Position numbers and translations under genes: made by a program | DNA from: Brachionus plicatilis | Lineage: Eukaryota > Rotifera > Eurotatoria > Ploima > Brachionidae | Assembly (NCBI GenBank): GCA_010279815.1 | Contig: QEOQ01000460.1 | Span: 658,205-722,204, forward strand | Direction: 5' to 3' | Length of the DNA stretch: 64,000 bases | Part shown: piece by piece, positions 26,201 through 37,573 of the stretch | How the letters are laid out: each line of letters opens with the position of its first letter | Position numbering within the stretch: position 1 is the stretch's first letter | Notes under the pieces: model-generated | Databases searched by the model: none | Told to the model about the DNA's origin: nothing | The model's input: the letters and a program-made list of their open reading frames with translations, nothing else

Positions 26201-27985
26201 AAAGTTCTTTCTGTAAACAAAGGTCCAGATAATGTTGTTCTTTCATCAAAATATACAAACAGAGACTCAGAAAACTATATTAAATCATTAGGTGAAACAA
26301 TTCAAAGCTTCTGTAAAATTGTTCCTCATGGAGTACTTGTATTTTTTCCATCTTATAGAGCTTTGGAAAGCGCTCTAAATTCATGGAGGGTAAATTAAAA
26401 AAAAATTTAAATTAAAATAATTTTTTTGATGCAAAAAGAAATCTAATTTATGGAATAAAATTGGGGATGTAAAAAGTATTTTTATTGAGTCTAAAAATAG
26501 TAAAGATTGCAATGATACTGTTCTAAAATACTATGAAAAGATAAAAGATAGAAGATCCAATGGTGCAATCATGTTTGCTGTATGCCGTGGTAAAATAAGC
26601 GAAGGGATTGATTTTAATGATAATAATGGTCGTGCAGTTATAGTTACCGGTTTGCCTTTCCCGCTATACACAGATCCTAGAGTCGTTCTAAAAAGACAAT
26701 ATTTGGACGAACATAAGACATCAAGTGGAACGCTTTGGTACAATCAGCAAACTTATAGGGCAGTCAACCAAGCCATTGGAAGAGTAATTCGTCATAAAAA
26801 CGACTATGGAGCTATTTTATTATGTGATGAACGATTTAGTCAAATGTCTTCGATATCTCAATTGCCAGGATGGATGAGAGGACACATGAAGAAAATAAAT
26901 GAATACAATTCAGCTTTGGATGAACTAGGAAAATTTTTTAATGTAGCAGTTGAAAAAGTAGGCCGAATTTTACTTAGAATTTTGAAAATATTACCTTCTT
27001 ATTTAGTTTTTGTCTTAATTATTTGTATAAAGTCGAATATATTTAGTTGAGAACGAAACGAATGAAATATTTTAATATTGTTTATTTTTTATCTAACAAT
27101 AGTATTTTTTTTTAAAAAGTGTTTTAAAAGTTAAAAGAAAAAAATTATCAAGCCTTTTCCTAATTGTCTAAATAAACATTTTCACCACTTGGCATAAGAG
27201 AAAAAAAGCCCAAAAAAATTCCAATTACAAAAAGAATGCTTTACTAAAACTAAAATGAATTAATTTTGACAAAACTAAATATATTTCCAATAGAAATTAA
27301 TAATAGCCTTAAAAAATTTTTTAAGTATCCGATTGTACCCAAAATTCCAAGTCTTCAGTCAAATGTGTCTTATGTTCAAGCTGAGGGTCAAATGAAACAC
27401 AAAGAACAAGGAAGTGATATGATAGTCGATATATGCAGTGCTTATGGATCCCAGAAACCAGCTATTCAAGCCAATACCGATTCAGTTGAATCGAAAAATT
27501 TTTATGATGCTCTCGGTCAATCAAAATCAGCTATGACCAATTTAGAGCCATTTAATTGTGGAACGAATAGAATGGATAATGATGAGAACAATTTTAAGCT
27601 AATTCTGCAAAAACGTAAAATGGAAGAGGCAAAGAACGGAAAATGTAGAGTAGTAATAAAAGATACAGTGAGTGTTACTGAAACAAAGACAGAAAAACTA
27701 AATGATAGTAAAGCTTTGTTGCAGAAAATAGCGAATATTTTGAGCAAAGAAGATTATCAGGTTTTTAAAGTTGCATTGAGCAATTTTTATACAGCTAAAA
27801 AAAATTCTGATAATGAGAAGAAAATTAAATACTATAAAATCTTACGAAGCTTATTCTCCAAAGATTTAGAGTTTTTTGCCGAAATTGAAAAATTTATTCA
27901 ATTTACAGGTATATTTAAAGAAAAACAAGCGGATACCGAAAAGAAGACAACAAATTTAAAACGTAAAATTGATGATTGTAATTAA
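23274..27985 (+). CDS. RTEL1: RTEL1-type Fe-S DNA helicase (regulator of telomere elongation helicase 1)
   Basis: XPD-family helicase that unwinds D-loops, T-loops and G-quadruplexes in the nucleus. Exons read by hand: 23274-23375, 23423-23588, 23634-23754, 23805-23950, 24000-24072, 24136-24220, 24271-24336, 24391-24921, 24968-25128, 26149-26389, 26439-26957 and, less surely, 27326-27985; phases agree throughout and give about 956 aa. Seen: Walker [10 protein letters not shown] (residues 41-49), Fe-S cysteines 144, 162, 171 and 205, DEAH box at 248-251, [18 protein letters not shown], and motif [11 protein letters not shown]. The Cys positions match human RTEL1 almost residue for residue as remembered. 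The last exon holds the harmonin-like domain ([16 protein letters not shown]..). The acceptor of that exon is uncertain (27326 chosen on phase). The ninth intron is about 1 kb and contains a transposon. Confidence 0.93.
25274..25634. mobile_element. MULE-like foldback MITE inside the RTEL1 intron
   Basis: The 361-bp element has long terminal inverted repeats of roughly 140-150 bp starting GGTTTTGTGAAATTCAGTAC and ending GTACTGAATTTCACAAAACC. Inner parts of the arms also match (GTGCAACATTCAAAGTTGCA against TGCAACTTTGAATGTTGCAC). The 9-bp direct repeat CATTTTTGC flanks it exactly (25265-25273 and 25635-25643). A 9-bp duplication with long inverted repeats is typical of Mutator-like elements. 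It encodes no transposase, so it is non-autonomous. It sits in the intron between 25128 and 26149 and leaves both splice sites intact. Confidence 0.85.
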
Positions 27986-29552
27986 AGAATTGTAAAATTT
28001 ATTTAAAGAATTTCTTTTGATTAAAATTTTTTTATAAATACAAATTCCTTGCTTATTTAAGATTTTTTTTGTTTAATCTAAATAATATAATTAACTGGTC
28101 TTTTCATTAAGGACAATAGAACAGGAGAATCTAATTAATTTTTTTTTTCACAACTATATTTAAAAAATAATTTTCATTTTTTTAATGGTTGTATAGGAGT
28201 AAAAATCTTCGGCATGTTAAAAGATTTGTTTACGAGGTTGGGAGGAGTTTCTGTGTTTTTTAGTCGAATTATATAAAATTAATCTATTGCTTAGAAGTAA
28301 TCAATTAAAAAAAGTGCGAATATAATTTGATTAATTTTTTTGAAAATTTTTTATTAAAAAGCGCACACTATTAAGGGTAATATAAATTAAATTGATATTA
28401 TAGTTATTGAGTAAACTAAAAGAAACACTCTTAGAACAAACTCAATAATTTCTTTCCACCTCTCAAATAGTCAATTGCTTACCAAATTTATCTTAGATAC
28501 TATCCATGAAAAATGCAAAAAACTTTAGATGGTACCCTTTAAAGTTCTCTTATCAAATAATTGTCCATATTCTATGAATCATTAATTTATAGCTTAATTA
28601 TTCCATTCTCTCGTGACCTCAAATTTATTCGTATTTTAACTTAATTAACTTATTTTAATTTGTTTCTGAAAGTAAAAAAAAAGGAAAAAGAACAAAATAA
28701 TTAAATAATCAAAGGTTTATATCGGAACAATTTTGGAAGTACATCTCTTAAAAAAGTCAATAGTGTGGTAAGCTTAACTAAAGAAAGAAATAGCAAACAA
28801 GAAAGTTGAAGAAATATTCTAACATTTTAAAATATTAGCAAGAAATCGATATTAAATTCTCAAGCACTTTAGAAAGCTTATTATTTAAACTGATAAATTA
28901 ATAAAATTTAAGCAACTTAATAAAAAAAATTGGAATTAAAATTGTCTAAACTTTTTTAATAAGATGTGAAAAAATCTACTCTCAAGCAGGATTTTTTTTT
29001 TAGAATAAAAATAAATAATTTACTAACTTAAATTAGATTAATTTCAACTTGGTCACAAATAAAGAAGGGTTCTCAACTATATACAAAAAATACTTTTCAG
29101 TTTTTTAATGATTGTTTTGGAGCAAAAATCTTCGCCATGTTATAAAATTTGTATACGAGGTTGGGAGGATTTAAATTTTGCATATGAAATAATTTACGTA
29201 GACATGTTTAAAAGCTGCTTTACTTTGAACGTTGATAATTTTAAAAGTTTGGGCAGTTGATTTAAAAAATGTGCGAATTACAGTATTTTTAATTATTAAA
29301 AAATTTAAATTAATGGCGCAAAATTTGAGTTCCGAAAAATAATATAAAAGTGGAATGATATTCTTAATAATAATTGTAAATAAAAATAAATTAAAACTCT
29401 TAAAATGTCGTTTGAGAATAAGGTAAAAATGTTTCTTAATGAACTTGAATCAAAATATTATGTATTCCTTTTGTTTATTTATTTATTTATCTAAAAAAAT
29501 TTAAAGCCTCATAGGCAAGTTGAAAAATAATAAAAATCTGATTTACAAATAA
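27986..29552. other. intergenic DNA with a diverged ~200-bp duplication
   Basis: No gene recognised. Two related segments lie at about 28168-28375 and 29089-29325 (listed separately). The rest is A/T runs. Confidence 0.4.
28168..29325 (+). repeat. two diverged direct copies of a ~200-bp segment
   Basis: Copy 1 (28168-28375) contains AAAAATCTTCGGCATGTTAA then GATTTGTTTACGAGGTTGGGAGGA; copy 2 (29089-29325) contains AAAAATCTTCGCCATGTTAT then AATTTGTATACGAGGTTGGG. About 100 bp further on, both have GTGCGAATA/TTA and later a GCGCA motif. The two are about 920 bp apart in the same orientation. The first 70 bp is much better conserved than the rest, which suggests constraint or a recent repeat family. 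No known RNA class was recognised. Confidence 0.6.
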
Positions 29553-29560
29553 CATTAAGT

Positions 29561-29850
29561 GGGTCTAGTGGAAAATGTGAACAATTGTTCACAAAAAAAT
29601 GTGACCATGAGTATCAAGTCCAAAATGTGAATTTATGTATTTTTTTTTTATTAAAATTAAACTTTTATTCTAAAATTAATGTTCACAAAAAATAAAAACT
29701 GGACTCGAAAAATTTTTTTATTTTTTTATTTATCTAATTTGGTCACCAAATATGTGACCTGAGATTATGTGAACAAAATGTTCACATTTTGGACTTGATA
29801 CTCATGGTCACATTTTTTGTGAACAATTGTTCACATTTTCCACTAGACCC
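29561..29850. mobile_element. hAT-like foldback MITE
   Basis: The 290-bp element is bounded by inverted repeats of about 70 bp, beginning GGGTCTAGTGGAAAATGTGA and ending TCACATTTTCCACTAGACCC. The 8-bp direct repeat CATTAAGT lies on both sides (29553-29560 and 29851-29858), the duplication length of hAT transposons. The arms contain nested palindromes (GTGAACAATTGTTCAC). There is no coding capacity. The near-perfect arms and intact duplication suggest a fairly recent insertion. Confidence 0.88.
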
Positions 29851-30172
29851 CATTAAGTTTCATTAATAATTAATCCATTTAAAATTTTATTAAAACTTAG
29901 TATGTAATTAATTTTTAAAAGTAATTAACGCAAACAATTTAACTTGGCATTAAGTTAAAAACAACGAAAAAAGTGGATCAAATGCTCAAATCCCATCGGT
30001 GTTTTCACCTCACCAAAGAAGGATTCATTTTTTCGAACCTGTAGCAAAGCGCTTCAAAGAAATAAACCGTTAATTTTTTTCGTCGAAAAAACACTATTCG
30101 TCAGAAAATAAAAAACCATAGAATGCCTTAGAAAGAGAGAATGCCTTAACTTTAGTGCTTCCAACGTTACGG

Positions 30173-30448
30173 CTATCCAAAAAGGGTCAGCTGTAAAACA
30201 AGTTCTCGCTCTGCTAAGATTCTATACTGGATGATGGTCAGGCCAGCGGCACCCTCATACGACAAGACTAGGACAAAGACCCATAGATCTATGAACCCGT
30301 AATACAGCTCTTCTTCAAACTCGTAGAAGACCACATAGTGTGGCTGCCACCACCCTCCTCTTTTCTCATCCTGGGCTTGGGACCGGCTTACGGCAGAGTT
30401 ATGGTGAATAAAAGCTTTATTTTTTAAAAATTGATTAAAATAAGTCAT
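30173..30448 (-). mobile_element. GC-rich retroelement-like fragment
   Basis: A GC-richer island read on the minus strand gives a 91-codon frame including SAVSRSQAQDEKRGGWWQP, then an acidic/hydrophobic section. The nucleotide core GCCGGTCCCAAGCCCAGGAT with AGGAGGGTG downstream recurs at about 30713-30755 as GCCGGTCCCAAGGCCGGATG. From memory, GCCGGTCCCAAGCCCGGAT..GGAGGGT blocks mark non-LTR retroelements in several animals, but I cannot name the clade. It is more likely a mobile-element piece than a host gene. Confidence 0.4.
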
Positions 30449-30712
30449 TTTTTCATCCTTCTTTTAATTGATTCTTCTAAAATCTTTATTTAAAAACTTT
30501 AAAGACAAATTTAAAATCGACATTTGGTTAGAAAATATCCGAGCAATTATAATTTGGCAACGAACTCAATCTATTTCAAGACACTTGAAAAATAATTAAA
30601 GTTAAAGCTTGAACAAAATTACAATTTTTTACCTAAAGAATGTTTTTTTTCAAGGATCTGTTTTTTTTTTTTAAATAAAAATAGTTAAAAATATTTGTAC
30701 GTAAAATTTTTG

Positions 30713-30755
30713 TCACCCTCCTATTTTTTCATCCGGCCTTGGGACCGGCAAATCT
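30713..30755 (-). repeat. second copy of the GCCGGTCCCAAG..GGAGGGTG motif
   Basis: On the minus strand GCCGGTCCCAAGGCCGGATG is followed by an A-run and AGGAGGGTGA. It repeats the core of the GC-rich fragment about 360 bp away in the same orientation, without the adjoining open frame. CCGG..CCGG within the core could form a small hairpin. Confidence 0.5.
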
Positions 30756-31846
30756 AATTTAATTTCAATAATGATTGAAAGGCAAATTTTTTCTTTTAAA
30801 TATTTTTTAATGTTAATCGGGCTTTCAAGACAAAGTCATGATGATTAACCATGAAATTTAATTGAAAAAGAAAAGAGTTGAATGATGTATTCTTAGCAAT
30901 ATAAAACATAAAAATTTCAAAAATTAAAATTTTTGGTAATCAAATTAAGGATCGATTGATTAAATTGATTAAATTTTTAAGTGTAAGCGAACTACCAAAT
31001 ATTTTCTATTTATGTATTTTTAATGAAATCATTTATCAAAAAAATTTTTATTGAAGAGTAAATTATAATCAAAAATGACATATAATTTAATTTTTAAAAA
31101 AAGCTTTAAAAATTTTATTTTTTAAATCTAAAATATTTTCAGAAATATGTACTTATTTGGAAAATGATTATATTTAAATAATTAAGCAATTTAATTTTGA
31201 AAAATTCCAATAAAAATTTTGTTACAAACATAAGGGCTCAAAAAATTCATTAAGTTAGGGTCATCTGAACTTATCATATAAAATTGATAGTTTTTTAATA
31301 AAGATTAAATTATCACTAAAGTTTAATAATAAAATTCAATTTTGTGTAAATTTGATATTTTAATAATTTAAAAATTCTCCTAAAGAACAAAAATACTTTT
31401 TCATTTACTAGCCTGTAATTTTTTGTTAAAATTTATTAAACTAATCAAAATTATAAATTTCGGAATGAATTTTAAAAAGGTATTGAAATTTTAGGGTTTA
31501 ATTTAATTTTTTTTATTTAATTTTAGAATCTAAAATCAAGATAGATTAAAGATCGGGAACAACCAAAAGCGAATTTCTACTTGCACTTTTGAAATCAAAA
31601 ATACAACTTAGGATTCAAAATTGCATGCATAATTTGCAAGCAAATAAATTTTTTAAAATAAAAATTCGTACGTAAGCATATTCCTCTACTAAATGTTATG
31701 AAAAGACACATAAGCATAAGTTAAAAAAATTTTAATTTTATTTCAAAAATTTGTATTTTGCCTATAAAAAAAATCCGACAAAATTAGTCGTATTTAGCCC
31801 TTTCTATTTAACACACTATTTAAATCAATCAAGAATAGTTGTAACC
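30756..31846. other. AT-rich DNA upstream of the ArfGAP gene
   Basis: Only A/T runs were seen. The promoter and 5' UTR of the ArfGAP gene should lie in the last few hundred bases, but no TATA-type element was placed with confidence. Confidence 0.4.
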
Positions 31847-34800
31847 ATGTCTTCCCAAGAGCCAACAAAAAACGATGTTGATACCATTCTAAAAAGAGTC
31901 CGCTCTCTGGCGTCAAATAAGTGCTGTTTTGACTGTGGAACAAAAAACCCCACATGGTCTTCGATAACCTACGGCATTCTAATTTGCATCGATTGTTCCG
32001 CAACACACAGATCACTGGGCGTTCATGTATCTTTTGTTAAATCGACACAGCTAGATGTCAACTGGACTTGGCTGCAGCTCAGATCGATGCAAGTGGGCGG
32101 CAACGCCAATGCTTTGGCTTTTTTCGAGCAACACAACTGCACCACCAAGGACTCTCAGCAAAAATACAACAGCCGTGCAGCTCAAATGTACAGAGAAAAA
32201 CTGCACCAATTGGCACTAAAGACTCAAAGAACCTACGGAACTAAACAAATGATAGACGATGGAGCTGCTCATCCAGCGCCTCAAGCCAAATCGGAAACAG
32301 ATTTTTTCAATGATGCTGTTCTAGTTGAGAATACAATTAAGCCAGTTTCTTTAAATCCAATTAAAGAGCCTGTAATCGAGGACAAAAGTCATGAAGGTCC
32401 AAATGTAGCCCCGCTGATAAGTGCCGAGAGTGTTCAGCCGTCATCGCAGGTCAAATCTAGCATAATGCAAAAAAAGCCCATGCAGACCAAAAAAAAGGGT
32501 CTTGGCGCTCAAAAAGTGAACACCGACTTCAAGGAAATAGAAAAAGCTATTTCGGAACAAGAACGCTTGAAAGAGGTGGAAAAGCAGCAAGTGATTAAGA
32601 ATAAAGAAGAGCAGGAAAAAACACTAGAGAAACAGATGGCTTCGATGAAATTGGCGTACAATAATTTGGACAAGCAGCGTGAGAAGGCAGAGGAAAAATG
32701 CAAATCTGATCCGAAAAAATCCGAAAATTTGGAAAGACTAGGAATGGCTGCTGGTGCTCGTGGAACTGGTATTAGTCATAGTGCGGTGAGTGACATGCAA
32801 ATAATTCAACAAGATGATGTGTCAGCTCAGTCAAAGAAATCTTCGTTTTTTGACGATTTCGAAGGTGGTTTTAGTTCAAAATCAAGTGGTTTTAATTCTA
32901 GGGAAACTGAGTTGGATGACATGTTCCGAGGATTTGGTCAAAGTAAATTAAAAGATAAAATTTTTTTGAAATTTTTTTACAAATTTTTATTCTAAAGCTA
33001 CAAAATCCGACTGGGTTGTGGTAGATAAATTTGCAGATGAAACTTCAAATAGAACCTCTTCTATTTTGACACTTGATGGTGATTTTAAAAAGGCAAGCTA
33101 TTCTGACTTTAGTTCGAAGACTAGTTCAATGTCTAGTTCGAACGGCGATGCGTCCAAACGCTTTGCCAACGCCAAAGCGATTTCAAGTGAACAGTATTTT
33201 GGCAAAAATCAAATGTCAGAGAGCGATATTAATCAAGGTAGGTTAAATAGATTCCAAGGCAGTTCGGCCATATCGTCAGATGATTTCTTTGGTGATGGTC
33301 AAGCAAAGCCCAAGCCGAACTATAATTCAACAGAAATCGGATTTATGAAGCAAGATTTCAAAGAAGGTGTCACTAAAGTTGCTGGTAAACTGTCAAATAT
33401 GGCTTCCAATGTTATGAGCTCTTTACAGGTATTAAAAAATCGAAATATTTTGAACTTAATTCTGCATCATTGGGTAACAGATAGTTAAGGACTGAAAAGT
33501 TAAAACCGACTTGAAAATTAAAGTTTAAATATTATTTTTTATCTTAATGATTTTTTTAAAAACACAGATATCTATTGACCTGGGTTTTGAAAATTATTAT
33601 TTATTTTACCAAATGGGCTTATAGTCAAAATTTATTTAAATGAAAAAATAAGTAAATTTTGGCTGGACTAGTATTAAATTTTTGAAGTAATAAATAAGTA
33701 TAAAGTTAGAAGAAGATTGTTAATAGGACGCTTAAGTAAAAAATTTCTAAAATATCAAGCTACCATTCGCGAACCATTCCAATTTCCAAAAAAATTCAAG
33801 CTTCAGACAATTTTGAAATTTAGAAGCTAAAAGTAACTTTTTTGGAGCAGATAAGTCAAAAAAATTAATATTTTAAATTTTTAAAAATTAAGAAATTTCT
33901 TAACTTTAAAAAGAATCTTTAGTTTTTTGCTTGACAATATTTTTTAAAAATTAATTATTGAAAATTTTCATTTCTTCAGAACAATTACTCTCAACCACTG
34001 TCCCCTGAAAAGTTAAATAGGGAGCATTGTTGCTGGTAGACACTAGTTTTTATTAACGCAAATTTAATTAAAAACCAAATTTTACGCAAGAATTATCAAA
34101 ATCTACTTAATTTCACAAAGTTGGAAAATGGAAAACATAAAGTTCATGCAAATTATAAAATACAAATTAGATAGAGTATGAAGAATGTAGACTCCTTTTT
34201 TTGTTGAAAAATTAAAATAAAATCATAAATTAATGAGAATGCTTGTGTTTTTATCACTTTTTTTATTTTTTTTCTATTTTATTAATTCAAATCTTTCCGA
34301 GAGTCTATGTTTCCTTAAAATTATTTAATTAATTAGAATAATCTTTTTGATCAAACTACATTATATTAGCTTTACTTTTTGTTTCCTGCTTTTTTTCAAT
34401 ATGCAAGTATTTCAAAGGTGTAATGATTCCTTGGACATTTTTATTTAAAAAAAATAATAATTTAAAAAAATGACTTTTAATCTATAGTAAAATAGAAAAA
34501 AAATTTTTTTCTGTGAAGTCCAACAAACTATTAATGTCTTCTAGATCCTTATTAAGCTAATGCATTTGAATTTTGATAATTTTTAATATTTTAAAAATTT
34601 ATCCAGCTGAAAAAATATTCTCTAAAACACAAATATATAAAATTCATTTTGTGAAAATTTTAAACGCATTCTTTTTAATAATTTAAAATTTAACTTGAAA
34701 TAGTGTAATTTTTTTTGTAATTCCATCAACAGTGGTGTTTTTTTTTCAAATAATTAGATAAAAATATAAAGATTAGTTTAAATAACGTTTGACACAGCTA

Positions 34801-35543
34801 AAAGTAAGTTAAAAAAATAAAAAAATAAGTACAATATGTGAACATAGTAATTTTATCAATTAAGATAAATAAAAAAAATATTTTTGATTGATTAGTTGAG
34901 TCTAATTAATAAAAATATTTTTTTATTATTTGAAAAATTACTCTATAATTAAGTTTATAATTTTAAGATTTTATTGCTTCAAAACTTAAAAAATTTAAAT
35001 TTTGAGCATGTGACCATACACCTGATAATTTTGCCCAGACTAGAATAATCACTAAAAATTAAAATAAGTCAAGAAAACCCTAAAGGATCGATTTTAAATT
35101 TTTGAACGACAAAATTAAAAAAACATTAAGAATGTCTAAAGAATAAACTCTGTCTCAAAAAGTTGATTTCTTTGTGATTAGAAAATAAAATGCTAAATTT
35201 TTGAGCTCCTAAGATCACCTCACTCTTGATAATACAATTTTTTCTAATTAATAAAAATGCCCAAAAAATGATGCAGAATTTCTTCCAAAAAAATCTTGTA
35301 AATTTTTTATTTTATATTAAAAAAGAGAAAAAATTGTAAGTTAAATGATAGTTAAATTAAACATAAGAATTTTTTTTATTTTTTCAATTATTAATGTATG
35401 TGTATGTTTCAAACTTTTTGGTTTAGCTTTTTTGGTTCAGGATTATAAGTTAAATTTTACTTTCTGTTTATGCTCATTTTATAGTTAGCAAATTAATACC
35501 TAATTTTAAATAAATTTTTTAATTAATCTAGGATCGACTATGA
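31847..35543 (+). CDS. ArfGAP3: ArfGAP2/3-type GTPase-activating protein for Arf
   Basis: Exons 31847-32942, 32998-33428 and 35532-35543 give 512 aa; human ArfGAP2 and ArfGAP3 are close to that length (about 520). The start MSSQEPTKND is preferred over an in-frame ATG 96 bases upstream because ArfGAP2/3 begin just before the zinc finger. The ArfGAP domain (about 11-130) has Cys 27, 30, 47 and 50 in C-x2-C-x16-C-x2-C spacing and arginine finger Arg55 in ATHRSLGVH. A Lys/Glu coiled coil follows (about 225-290), then FDDFEGGF-type repeats and two SSDDFFG-like repeats, as in the family. Exon 2 ends ..MASNVMSSLQ; exon 3, after a 2.1-kb intron, adds only DRL and a stop, matching the family's SxQDRYG end, with AATAAA about 50 bases later. 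It acts on Arf1 in COPI vesicle coat release at the Golgi. Whether it is ArfGAP2 or 3 cannot be decided. Confidence 0.9.
33429..35531 (+). other. 2.1-kb terminal intron of the ArfGAP gene
   Basis: It begins GTATTA after the CAG that ends SSLQ and finishes TTAATCTAG before GATCGACTATGA. At about 2.1 kb it is some forty times longer than most introns in this window. No open frame, transposon ends or RNA gene were recognised within it. The call depends on the four-codon exon being real. Confidence 0.55.
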
Positions 35544-35599
35544 AAAGCTGCAAGCGACCAACCAAATCACAATCCAACCACAAAAGCAATTTGAAATAA

Positions 35600-37573
35600 A
35601 TTAATAAAAAAAATTTATTTTTTTAAAATCGTTGTTGTATTTTGACAAAAAAATAAATGGCTCTTTCAAAATAGATAACCATCATGATATAATCATCAGG
35701 CAGTTTATAAAATTATTTATTTTTTTCGAAACTTTGACAAAATAAAAATTTAAACAATAAAATATATTTTTCTAAAATTTAATTAAATATTTGCATTTTA
35801 AGCTATTTAATTAGCTATTTGAAAGGTCGTCCCACATTGTCTCGCATTGTCCCATTTAGTTGTTCCTAATACCGAATCACGGCCATTAATCAATTCGAAT
35901 GCATTTGGTCAAATTGCACTACGACCGAATGCTTAATTAAGTTTCATACTATCATACCATTATTAATTCGAGCTTAAGGTCTATTTAATAAATGAATCAT
36001 GGATTCTTTTTTTCGAACATTTGGCATCATCTACCTAATTTGACCATGAGTTGCCAAGCTAGTCTAATTGCTCAAATTAAAGAAAATTAGATTACATTTT
36101 GAAAATTTTAAAACCATAACCGAACAAAGATATTTCTAAAGATTATTTTAAAAAGTGTAAAAAAGATAAGAAGAACCAAGATATTTTTTAATGCCTAATA
36201 ACTTTCTCTCTAAATCTGTTTTATTGAAAATTTCTATTAAAGATTTCAATTGCTTTATTAAACTAAGCATAAAACCTCTTTGACTAGATTTATGTTTTTT
36301 TATGTTATCTTTTTTTAATAAAATTATTTTTGTTTAATTTTTAAAAAAATTTTAACAAAAAGCAAGTTTTCAGTTAATTTAAATTTTTATGCAAATTAAT
36401 CATTGATTATTTTCATCGATAAAAAGGTACAAGCGTGCCATAATTAAATTAGGTTTTTAAAATTTGAATCTAGAAATCAGAAAGAATTTTTAATATGCAC
36501 ATAAAGTGAGGATTTTTTTAATATTTAATTTGATTTGAACATGTCTAAATTTGTGTGGATTTTTTTGATTCATTACCAAGATGTTGAAATTTGAAAAGCT
36601 AATAATACTGTAGACACTTGTTAGATTTGTTTTATGGTTGAGTTGGATTATTAGAAAAAAAGTGTGTATCAGCTCAAGTCAAGATCGGCCTTAATAATGT
36701 AATAACCCAATGTTGTCATTTACGGATGCCTTTGGCAAAAATTGATAAGGTCATCAATATTAAATTAATAAACATTTGTTTCGAGTTAATATCATTTTTT
36801 TGTGCATTGTTTTAGTTCTAATCAGCCAAATAAGCTCTGAAAAAAGAAATTTTCTCTTTTCAATTTAATCAATTTATTTTTTAAGTAATTTAATAAATGT
36901 TGTGATAAAATCACGAAGAAAATAATAATTAGTTAGTAGAAATAGCCTGGATTTAACGCAATTGGTATATTATAAAAATTGACGACAAACAGCGACACAT
37001 CTTAATTAGGTATTAAAATTTTGATTTAGACAAGATTTCGGCTACAATATGTTCAAGTGATGAGTCAAGCAATGATTTATAAATTAATTTTAATCAAAAT
37101 CTTAAAAAATATCTTAATAACAGACAGAAAAATTTTATGTTTGACGCTTTTTTTTAGCTTGAGATAAGACTAAATCTAGTATAAACAGTTTTTATCATTG
37201 ATACTCATTCTCATACAAATTAGATGACATTTTAAGAGTGAAAAAAAAAATATTATTTTTAATTATTTATTTAGTATCCACTTTGTTGATTAGACTTTAT
37301 GAGAAAAGACAAAAAAGCTTGAATTTATCGTTTCCAAACGAGTAGATATTAACTTGATTGGTAGCAATTGTCGTAAAAAGACACGAGTTTTTTTAATAGA
37401 TTTGACCAAGCCGAAAATAGCTCGATTTAAGTAACCAGTCAAGGGAAGCAAAAAGATATAAATTAATGCTTAATTTAGGGTTTTATTAACTTTTAATCAA
37501 GGCTATTTAAAAAAATTGTTTGTGTTGGATTTAGATTTTATTGTTGATGGTTTCTTATTAACGCTCATCAACA
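35600..37573. other. intergenic DNA with one less AT-biased block
   Basis: Between about 35825 and 36065 base composition is more even, with near-repeats CCCACATTGTC, GCATTGTCCC and AATTGCACTACGACCGAATG, and no coding frame. It may be a regulatory block or an old element. The remainder is AT-rich. Confidence 0.35.

Noticed and set aside
26958..27050. Hydrophobic continuation of RTEL1 exon 11 (to the stop near 27050)
   Set aside because: Conserved helicase sequence ends at VAVEK followed by GTAGGC; the continuation is A/T-run translation. The harmonin-like domain in the next exon shows the gene goes on.
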